Shown here piece after piece: positions 6,897-12,973 of a stretch of 12,973 bases of DNA. The notes beneath the pieces are model-generated. The model made no database searches. It saw nothing but the letters and a program-made list of their open reading frames with translations, and was not told where the DNA came from. Source of the DNA: Anaerolineales bacterium UBA3499 (GTDB taxonomy: Bacteria; Chloroflexota; Anaerolineae; Anaerolineales; UBA11657); assembly GCA_002377585.1 (NCBI GenBank), contig DFQC01000049.1, forward strand, positions 1 through 12,973, read 5' to 3'. How positions within the stretch are numbered: the first letter of the stretch is position 1; each line of letters begins with the position of its first letter. Position numbers and translations under genes: made by a program.

Positions 6897-7784
6897 TTAC
6901 TTATGTGAAAGTACAAAGTTTTCCACATCCAAATGAAAATCTTCAATACAACTTTTTATCTTGTCATCGGACCATTGCCACCACTGTATGTCAAGCAAAT
7001 CATCAACAATTTTCTCAGAAAATCTCATCTTGACTATCTGAGACGGTACACCTGCAACAACAGCATAGTCTGGAACATCCTTGGTAACCACAGCTCGAGC
7101 ACCTATTACAGCTCCGTTGCCAACAGTCACGCCCGCAAAGATCGTCACTCTTTCTCCAATATAAACATCATTCTTGATGATAGTTCGTTGTAATTTTCGA
7201 ACATTGTCTGCGGTGCTATCCTGACCAACATCCACTACAGAGTTATCAAAATGATACTTAAGTGGGTATGTTGTCACTTGTGATGTATCATGCCCGAACA
7301 AACCTATTGCACAGTTGTCACCAATATGACAAAATCTACCAATATCACAATTAATCAGTTTAGTGCCACGCTTATAGTAAGAATATTTGCCAATCTTAAC
7401 ATTGCCAAACTCCCTATCCAGATCTCCAAAATTTCGCATGTGATCTTCACTGTATGGAATTATCCTCTCCTCACTTACTCCTAAGTCTATCAACTGTCGA
7501 GTAATTTCGACAAAGAATATTGGTGCAACAACAATAAGATCATATTTGTAATTTCTCAGCTTCTCAGGAATAATAATTTTCTTTCCTTCAATCTCTCGCC
7601 CAATCAACCTTGAATCATTGTCAATAAAGGCAATTACATCAATCATGCCTATTACAATCAATGGCTTAAGTAGTCTAAAAAGTTCACGGCCATCATCATT
7701 CGCCCCAAATATCATTACACGTATCTGTTTAAATACATCGTGAACTAACATTTTATCTAAAATCTCTGGTTTATTATCAATCAT
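6897..7784 (-). CDS. Sugar acetyltransferase: Rossmann-like N-terminal domain plus hexapeptide-repeat (CatB/XAT-like) domain (295 aa)
   Basis: Residues 20-115 look like a small nucleotide-binding domain, with VMIFGANDDGREL (23-35), then VIAFIDND (50-57) and DLIVVAP (82-88), as found in PglD-like and other glycan enzymes. From about residue 125 the chain turns into a left-handed beta-helix of hexapeptide repeats (NVKIGKYSY, CDIGRFCHIGDNCAIG, NDVYIGERVTIFAGVTVGNGAVIGARAVVTKDV in pieces), ending in the typical VVAGVPSQIVKMRF (242-255). H165, in GHDTSQVTTYP, matches the catalytic histidine region of xenobiotic and chloramphenicol type B acetyltransferases, which use acetyl-CoA. The expected role is acetylation of a glycan sugar, not drug resistance. 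The ATG is the only good start: an in-frame stop lies nine codons upstream. No clear ribosome binding site. It lies 81 bp after one large transferase and 134 bp before the AsnB-type gene. Confidence 0.88.
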   Translation of the reverse strand: MIDNKPEILDKMLVHDVFKQIRVMIFGANDDGRELFRLLKPLIVIGMIDVIAFIDNDSRLIGREIEGKKIIIPEKLRNYKYDLIVVAPIFFVEITRQLIDLGVSEERIIPYSEDHMRNFGDLDREFGNVKIGKYSYYKRGTKLINCDIGRFCHIGDNCAIGLFGHDTSQVTTYPLKYHFDNSVVDVGQDSTADNVRKLQRTIIKNDVYIGERVTIFAGVTVGNGAVIGARAVVTKDVPDYAVVAGVPSQIVKMRFSEKIVDDLLDIQWWQWSDDKIKSCIEDFHLDVENFVLSHK

Positions 7785-7865
7785 TATATAGTTTAGTATG
7801 GAAACAAATTATGCATCTAAGCTTCCAACCAATCTCCTATATTCCATTAATTAATCCTGATTATG

Positions 7866-9884
7866 CTAACAATCTTTTGGCATCACTGATGAATCTTGAT
7901 CTAACATCAGTCTATCGAGAAAACTAGTAGCACGGTCAACAGGCCTACAATTGTCAGAATGTAATATATATTTTTTTATGTAGTCCGCTGTATCTATCTG
8001 ACTAAGCTTATTTACATATTGAAAACCTTCTGTCACTAACATTTTCACAGCATCGATAAATTCATTCTCAGTCCTACACCAACAACATGCACGTTCTAAA
8101 TCAGAGACAAAGTGATTCATCAAAACAGTCTGCTTAGGATCACAAAATAATATCAGAGGTTTACCAAATACTATAGCCTCGTTCCACACTGTAGAAGCTG
8201 TATTATCCGTAATTACTATGTCATGTTTGTAAATCAAATCATCTAACCTACTGAAGGTATCTATATTGACGTCAAGATTTGGGTCATTATTTATCAAACG
8301 AGTTGTTCCAAGCATTCCTTCCGTTGATTTAAAGGGTCGCAATGTTAACTTAACATCAGGACATTTGCCTAACATATCTAAACAACGTTTATGTAGCAGA
8401 TATCTGCTAGTTTCCTCCATACGACTGTCATGCCCTATCGTATTGCCATATGACTTATCAGTAATCCATAAAACTCTGACGTACTTAGTATGCATTGGTT
8501 GCCGTTTAACTAATGGACGCAGCCTCTTATCAATACTAGGGGATCCAACTGGAATTAGTTTAGCTCTTTTGGGTATGATAGACACATCTGAATTCCTTAT
8601 TCCATCACCATAGGTCAAATAATAGTCACACCACCCTATATCATTGATATCAATCTTACTGTTTTCATGCGTACCCACAGAACCACCATGCTGAATACCG
8701 ACTGTGGGAACACCACGCTTCCGACATGCACTGATCATGCGCTTGTCTGCCATATGTATAACTCCCTGAAAACATACAACATCAGGATTGCCCGCGTCTA
8801 ATAAATCTGAAACTGCAGAATCAATGTATCTGGACAGGGAAATACCATAAGTCGCTAATGGTCGCACAATGTCCAACACGTCTTCTGTTAAACTAAGATT
8901 ACCAAAGTTTAGCAAGGATGTACTATCCACCCTGCTAGTCCATTGATCATATAAATCAGTAATTATATTTACTTCGTTCTCGTCTAATTTGTATTGGCCA
9001 AAGTCAAAATCAAACGATGAGGAACCCTTTATGGAAATAATGCTATCGTCGTAAATAGATGACCATCCTCGAAACCCTTTCTCATTCATCAAAAAACTAT
9101 TGTTAGTCCATGATAGTCCATAGACAGATATTCTTTTTTCTAGACTAGATATAACAGTGCGCCATTCATCATTCACTCCTCCTACCATGAAGACATTTAG
9201 TGGATCATCATTATCCTTAATATGACCTATATCGAAATTACCTTTGGAAAGATTGTCTATGAACTTTCGCGCTAATAGTTTTCCAATGCGCAATGGTGAC
9301 GTCAACAAATATCCTAATGATGATTTTGTCAGAAACCGATATGTCAAATGTGACTTTGGCCAACCACTTGATCTCACATCAAAATCCAGTGAGTACAATG
9401 ATTTAAGCTGTCTCAATATATTATCCATTGGCAAAGATGAATACCATGGTTGAGATATTTGTAAAGCATAAGCATCATCAGCAACGGATTTAAATATCGA
9501 TACGGTACTAGGTCGGCATGCACGGATGGTCTCTTGCCATAGATATGCACGAGTAGCAAGACTGCTAACTGCGTGATATATCCAGTAAATATGAGTGGTC
9601 AGATAACCAACATCTGATGTTCTGGCATCACCATAGTTGTTCAATATGAAATCCTCAGCCTCATTAATCAGAGTAAAACAATCTGACTGCAACTGCTTAC
9701 TTTGAGCTGCTATAAAACGAGTATCTGCATATTCAGCCACAGCAACATGATTGACACCAAACTCTTCCAGAGCTTGCAAAGCCTCAGCTGTCTGAGCAAT
9801 AACATCACAGGATGCCACTTCCCGTGGACAATCCCTAATCCATTCAGCTTGCGCTCTATTTTCAACAAACCACAAATGGCTCAT
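7866..9884 (-). CDS. Large putative GT-B-fold transferase, copy 2 (672 aa)
   Basis: This is the paralogue of the protein at 2084-4102 and has exactly the same length. Shared blocks include the N-terminus (MSHLWFVENRAQAEWIR), EYADTR (51-56), QETIRACRPSTVSIFK (117-132), VCFQGVIHMADKRM (370-383), PTVGIQHGGSVGTH (393-406) with H399, VLWITDKSYGNTIGHD (471-486) and VITDNTASTVWNEAIVFGK (557-575). The region from about 170 to 300 is strongly diverged, which suggests a different acceptor or donor. The C-terminal half fits the GT-B transferase group that includes CDP-glycerol glycerophosphotransferase-like proteins; the N-terminal domain is unassigned. No membrane segment or signal peptide is seen. The start lies 25 bp after the DegT-like gene stop and lacks a clear ribosome binding site, but conservation with the other copy at the first residue supports it. 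Substrates are unknown. Confidence 0.75.
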   Translation of the reverse strand: MSHLWFVENRAQAEWIRDCPREVASCDVIAQTAEALQALEEFGVNHVAVAEYADTRFIAAQSKQLQSDCFTLINEAEDFILNNYGDARTSDVGYLTTHIYWIYHAVSSLATRAYLWQETIRACRPSTVSIFKSVADDAYALQISQPWYSSLPMDNILRQLKSLYSLDFDVRSSGWPKSHLTYRFLTKSSLGYLLTSPLRIGKLLARKFIDNLSKGNFDIGHIKDNDDPLNVFMVGGVNDEWRTVISSLEKRISVYGLSWTNNSFLMNEKGFRGWSSIYDDSIISIKGSSSFDFDFGQYKLDENEVNIITDLYDQWTSRVDSTSLLNFGNLSLTEDVLDIVRPLATYGISLSRYIDSAVSDLLDAGNPDVVCFQGVIHMADKRMISACRKRGVPTVGIQHGGSVGTHENSKIDINDIGWCDYYLTYGDGIRNSDVSIIPKRAKLIPVGSPSIDKRLRPLVKRQPMHTKYVRVLWITDKSYGNTIGHDSRMEETSRYLLHKRCLDMLGKCPDVKLTLRPFKSTEGMLGTTRLINNDPNLDVNIDTFSRLDDLIYKHDIVITDNTASTVWNEAIVFGKPLILFCDPKQTVLMNHFVSDLERACCWCRTENEFIDAVKMLVTEGFQYVNKLSQIDTADYIKKYILHSDNCRPVDRATSFLDRLMLDQDSSVMPKDC

Positions 9885-9909
9885 AAAATTGAGATATTAA
9901 TCTGAGTCA

Positions 9910-10905
9910 TCAACTTGACGAATGAATCACACAATCAATCAATTCTTCAAGTGTTTCCATTTGTATCTCTGAATGCAATGGAACTGCTAATACCTCAGTC
10001 CATTGCTGATCAATATAACTATCATTGAAATTAAAATGATAGTTCCTCACATCAACATCAAACTTATCGCGCATCTTGGCCAATAAGTTGTCATCCACAT
10101 CCACACTATGGATTGGCCAAATACCTGGAGCGGGGCTAGCATCATTTTCAATTTGATCACGCATCCATTGCGGTAATTCTTCAACAGAGAATTTATTGAC
10201 AAAATGATCAATTCTATCCCTTCGCTCTCGATGTTCATAGGCCGAAACACTGTCTATTGCACAACTGTCTAACCACTCTTGTAATCTCAAGTGATAGTCA
10301 CATTCCCTAAAAATAAACGTCTGAAGCTTGTTGTCAATTTTATGACCTTTCGCAAATTTTTCAGTCACTTGCTCTAACAACTGGACTAATTCACGGTCAT
10401 TAGAGGATTCACGACGAAGCCATCGCTCCCCCTGCAACCACACTAATCCGCCTCCAGTAGCAGTTAATGTCTTTTTCAAACTAAACACTTGAACATCCGC
10501 TTGATTTTCATCAGACTCAGCAAGTGTCTGATATGACCTTGGGAGAGAATCCACTCTGTCCCAAATCAACTGTATACCTGGATACATCAAATTAATGTCG
10601 GAACGTGCCTTTTCTGACTTCTGCCAACCCCATTGGTCATATATCAATATTGCTGATGGCGATTCCTGTTTGAGCATTCTTATCGGTACTGGGGTGGCAC
10701 GACGACCGATAAAATCAATCACACAATGACTTGCATAATCTGGTATACCAACATAATCAGTACGTTCAAGACCTAGATGATTTACCGCTTCAGTCAATCC
10801 TTGTCTCGCACTAGTAATAACAGCCTGACTGTACTTCTCATTAGATTTAGTGCCGTTTAATATCGGTACATCAACTGGAGTAGAGCGCCACAACTTAATA
10901 GACAT
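9910..10905 (-). CDS. Short, divergent DegT/DnrJ/EryC1-type PLP aminotransferase-like protein (331 aa)
   Basis: The fold of the sugar aminotransferases can be followed: YVGIPDYASHCVIDFIGRRA (51-70) corresponds to the usual segment before the small loop, IWDRVDSLP (114-122) provides D116 as the likely partner of the PLP pyridine nitrogen, and FSLKKTLTATGGG (141-153) aligns with the PLP-lysine segment, placing the Schiff-base lysine at K145. The family normally has about 370-400 residues, so this protein is short, and the lysine segment lacks two residues present in classical members. Classical members transfer an amino group from glutamate to a keto sugar nucleotide. Catalysis is likely but not certain. 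I chose the ATG at 10903-10905; a TTG two codons upstream (10909-10911) is possible. There is no ribosome binding site. It sits between a FemAB-like acyltransferase and a large transferase, so it may make an amino sugar that is then acylated. Confidence 0.7.
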   Translation of the reverse strand: MSIKLWRSTPVDVPILNGTKSNEKYSQAVITSARQGLTEAVNHLGLERTDYVGIPDYASHCVIDFIGRRATPVPIRMLKQESPSAILIYDQWGWQKSEKARSDINLMYPGIQLIWDRVDSLPRSYQTLAESDENQADVQVFSLKKTLTATGGGLVWLQGERWLRRESSNDRELVQLLEQVTEKFAKGHKIDNKLQTFIFRECDYHLRLQEWLDSCAIDSVSAYEHRERRDRIDHFVNKFSVEELPQWMRDQIENDASPAPGIWPIHSVDVDDNLLAKMRDKFDVDVRNYHFNFNDSYIDQQWTEVLAVPLHSEIQMETLEELIDCVIHSSS

Positions 10906-10938
10906 TGTCAATTAATTTGTCAAGTTAATTATGTTGAT

Positions 10939-10951
10939 ACAGTAATACTGT
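10939..10951. repeat. Short inverted repeat ACAGTA-A-TACTGT
   Basis: A perfect 13-base inverted repeat with a single central base lies directly beyond the stop of the FemAB-like gene, in the 46-bp gap before the DegT-like gene. A one-base loop makes it a poor RNA hairpin, and no T run follows, so it is not a terminator. It could be an operator or chance. Confidence 0.2.
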
Positions 10952-12031
10952 TCACAATTTAGACGCATAATGATCGACACGATTTTGGAGAATTTGCATA
11001 AAATACTCCTTTGAATAATATTTTTCAGCTTGAAACAGAGGAATAGTCAATCCTCCCAAACCCCTTTTGGCTTCTGATATGTTAATTTCTTTTTGAGAAG
11101 GGAAATCATGTAATAACCAGTTATATTGCTGAATGCCAATTTCATAATACTCAAAATCTTGTTCTTTGAGCCACCGAGCAATCTCCCAACGCAAAAAATG
11201 ACCAATTGGGATTTTATGATGATTTGGATCTCGACATGAAGACCCGTTATAGGCTCCAGATTTATATGTGGTAACAAAGAAAAAACCCACGTATTCATCA
11301 TCTAGTACGGCTCCGAACAAAACAGCAAAACCCATTTTAATCCATGAGTACATCATCTCAAAAGTGCTTGCTGGACGAGTAACTCTACCTGAAGCAAGAC
11401 AATGTAATGCACGATATTGCTCAAATATATCGTGAGTAATGTTTTCATTATTAAAAATTTTCACAGTCAAAGATCGACTAGCATTATCAATTTGTTTTCT
11501 TATGTCACGGCGCATACTTCGCCGAATATTATCTAAATCATCACCTAAATCAATAACTTGAGTATTTAATGACACATCCATTAAGTTGTAACGCATCAAC
11601 CAGTTAGATTGTGGTGCATTGGAAATGGAATAACTAGGGCTGAGTGGTGAACATCGGAGAGACATCCTCTCAACATTATTATTTATCGCAAGACTATCTA
11701 TATGGTCAAATAACAATCTTAAAATCGCACGACGACCTTTTGCGGACAACTCATTGGCAGTAGCAGGCGAAATGCCATAAGACCCACTGTATGAAAATTC
11801 TCTATGGCTAAGACCTTGATATACATGTTCTTCCATAATTAATGGGCAAATTGCCAGAATTCTAGATCCATCAGTTATGAAAAAAGATTTTGATGTGGCT
11901 AGTAATTCTGGATTATGTTTTAATGTATATTCCATCCACCAGGTAGTATGCCAGAACCAAGCATCATCACTCTGAATGCAAAATTCGTTCCATTTTTCCC
12001 AATATTGTCTACCCAAAGAAACAATTTCCAT
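10952..12031 (-). CDS. FemAB/GNAT-like acyltransferase (BioF2-like domain, 359 aa)
   Basis: The protein shows the double GNAT-like layout of the FemAB and BioF2-like acetyltransferase group. The N-terminal half begins with FWHTTWWMEYT (26-36) and ILAICPLIMEE (58-68). The second half carries an arginine- and lysine-rich helix, IRRSMRRDIRKQI (169-181), then a strand EYVGFFFVTTYKSGAYNGSS (246-265) and the signature PIGHFLRWEIARWLKEQDFEYYEIGI (275-300 region). Known relatives attach aminoacyl or acyl groups to amino groups on cell-wall precursors or glycans; here it probably acylates an amino sugar, which fits the DegT-like gene following after 46 bp. It has no signal peptide, so it is likely cytoplasmic. 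It starts with ATG 33 bp after the AsnB-type gene, preceded by a weak AAGATA. The acyl donor (aminoacyl-tRNA, acyl-CoA or acyl-carrier protein) cannot be decided from sequence. Confidence 0.78.
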   Translation of the reverse strand: MEIVSLGRQYWEKWNEFCIQSDDAWFWHTTWWMEYTLKHNPELLATSKSFFITDGSRILAICPLIMEEHVYQGLSHREFSYSGSYGISPATANELSAKGRRAILRLLFDHIDSLAINNNVERMSLRCSPLSPSYSISNAPQSNWLMRYNLMDVSLNTQVIDLGDDLDNIRRSMRRDIRKQIDNASRSLTVKIFNNENITHDIFEQYRALHCLASGRVTRPASTFEMMYSWIKMGFAVLFGAVLDDEYVGFFFVTTYKSGAYNGSSCRDPNHHKIPIGHFLRWEIARWLKEQDFEYYEIGIQQYNWLLHDFPSQKEINISEAKRGLGGLTIPLFQAEKYYSKEYFMQILQNRVDHYASKL

Positions 12032-12064
12032 TAGTTTATCTTAAACATAAAGTATTTTGCCTAT

Positions 12065-12973
12065 CTAAAGAATAGGTTTGTGCACAGTATTATTCCAGAC
12101 TTCCAAATGAAACAAACAGGTCACCAAAAAATCATAATGTCTATCTGAGCAAAAATGCGACTCGATTATGGTGCTAACTTTGTCTAAATCTAAATAATTT
12201 TGGGAAATAGAATTGCTATCATGCACTAAATCACGAATAATGCCGTAAGACTCATCACTGCGCAACCACAATCCTAAATCAGAAGGAAATCCTGTTTTAG
12301 GTCTTACAGCAATCTCTTTCGGTATATATTTCTCAGCTACTCTCCTGAGAATGTACTTACTCTCGTTGGTGCTAGCATTAAATCTCAAATCTAAATGTAG
12401 TCGATTTGCTAGATTAACTAAATCATAATTCAACAAAGGCTGTCTTAATTCCACACTTGCAGCCATCCCCATCCTATCTTGACGTTGATTCAATAATTGC
12501 ATTCTATATCTTTGATCATATAGCATGATAAGCTCCATCATGCCAATATCGCCATTCATTTGCAACCATTCATACGATTCTCCAAGAAGTTCAGGCTCAG
12601 ACATACTAGTATTTAGACCACATATTTGAGCAACAATATCAACATTGTCAATACCGCCACCATAATAAAGTATCTGTTCAACACTATAGCTTTTCCGGAG
12701 CAACTTACTAGCATTTCTATAAGTACGTGCATACCGATCATAACCACAAAATATCTCGTCTGCCCCTTCTCCAGATATAAGCACCTTGATACCGTGATCG
12801 CGCGCAGCTCTACATAGATAATAAACTAAAATAGAGTTGTTGAATTGTAATGGTTCGTCATATACATAAGTAAGATCGTTGATGGAATCAACAACGGATG
12901 CAACATCCTTAGTTATTATAGATAAGTCAAAACCTGCTCCTGACTCTCTGTTCAAATATTCCACTAAATGTTT
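12065..12973 (-). CDS. AsnB-family amidotransferase, C-terminal part (cut by right window edge)
   Basis: The frame stays open from the TAG at 12065-12067 to the window edge, giving 302 codons before the stop; the true start lies outside. The fragment is collinear with residues 309-611 of the complete AsnB-type protein at 4927-6762. It keeps VLISGEGADEIFCGYDRYAR, the run LYDQRYRMQ and QRQDRMGMAASVELRQPLLN, where the usual final Asp is again Asn. KTGFPSDLGLWL marks the C-terminal region. The glutaminase domain and the pyrophosphatase loop would lie beyond the edge and cannot be checked. The ends of the two proteins differ, as does the segment before the catalytic block, so this is an old duplication, not a recent copy. 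It heads the visible gene order and is followed by the FemAB-like acyltransferase after 33 bp. A sugar carboxylate is the likely acceptor, by inference. Confidence 0.92.
   Translation of the reverse strand, partial: KHLVEYLNRESGAGFDLSIITKDVASVVDSINDLTYVYDEPLQFNNSILVYYLCRAARDHGIKVLISGEGADEIFCGYDRYARTYRNASKLLRKSYSVEQILYYGGGIDNVDIVAQICGLNTSMSEPELLGESYEWLQMNGDIGMMELIMLYDQRYRMQLLNQRQDRMGMAASVELRQPLLNYDLVNLANRLHLDLRFNASTNESKYILRRVAEKYIPKEIAVRPKTGFPSDLGLWLRSDESYGIIRDLVHDSNSISQNYLDLDKVSTIIESHFCSDRHYDFLVTCLFHLEVWNNTVHKPIL

Noticed and set aside
6897..7784. Chloramphenicol or streptogramin resistance acetyltransferase
   Set aside because: The beta-helix part resembles that family, but the added Rossmann-like domain and the glycan-gene surroundings point to a sugar acetyltransferase.
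8266..8613. Plus-strand open frame of 115 codons opposite the large transferase
   Set aside because: It lies antisense to conserved transferase blocks, lacks a ribosome binding site and resembles no family; it is a shadow of the coding strand.
2084..9884. Recent duplication or gene conversion between the two large transferases
   Set aside because: Even the best conserved blocks differ at many bases and the middle regions are hardly alignable by eye, so the duplication is old.
10906..10923. Two TTGACA hexamers upstream of the DegT-like gene as a promoter
   Set aside because: Any -10 box at correct spacing would fall within the coding sequence and start transcription after the start codon.
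11047..11301. Open frame on the minus strand inside the FemAB-like gene
   Set aside because: It lies within conserved coding sequence in another frame and has no recognisable protein features.

Overview
The window is an AT-rich stretch of bacterial DNA. Every gene I can support lies on the minus strand, so the locus reads from the right edge to the left. It looks like the inside of a surface-polysaccharide (O-antigen, capsule or other glycan) biosynthesis island. The sequence does not identify the organism. Several starts have no clear Shine-Dalgarno sequence, and no stretch longer than about 135 bp lacks a gene. No rRNA, tRNA, CRISPR array, insertion sequence or convincing terminator was seen.

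In transcription order the genes are: (1) an AsnB-type amidotransferase whose N-terminal part lies beyond the right edge; (2) a FemAB/GNAT-like acyltransferase; (3) a short, divergent DegT-type PLP aminotransferase-like protein; (4) a 672-residue putative GT-B-fold transferase; (5) a sugar O- or N-acetyltransferase with a Rossmann-like N-terminal domain and a left-handed beta-helix; (6) a complete AsnB-type amidotransferase; (7) a class I SAM methyltransferase; (8) a second 672-residue transferase, paralogous to the first; (9) an aldo/keto reductase; (10) another SAM methyltransferase; (11) the N-terminus of an SpsF-type cytidylyltransferase cut by the left edge.

The main structural point is that two paralogous pairs alternate: AsnB, tailoring genes, large transferase, then AsnB, a tailoring gene, large transferase. 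This suggests a duplicated module with different modification genes in each copy. A reasonable model is that SpsF makes a CMP-activated sugar, the aldo/keto reductase, aminotransferase and acyl- or methyltransferases build and decorate sugars, the AsnB proteins convert carboxylates to amides, and the two large proteins transfer sugar or sugar-like groups. The family assignments come from motifs read by eye. The substrates are inference.

Regulatory signals are weak. Three candidate promoters lie in the longer gaps (upstream of the genes starting at 6762, 4852 and 1015). Several genes are separated by only 3 to 33 bp, which fits co-transcription.
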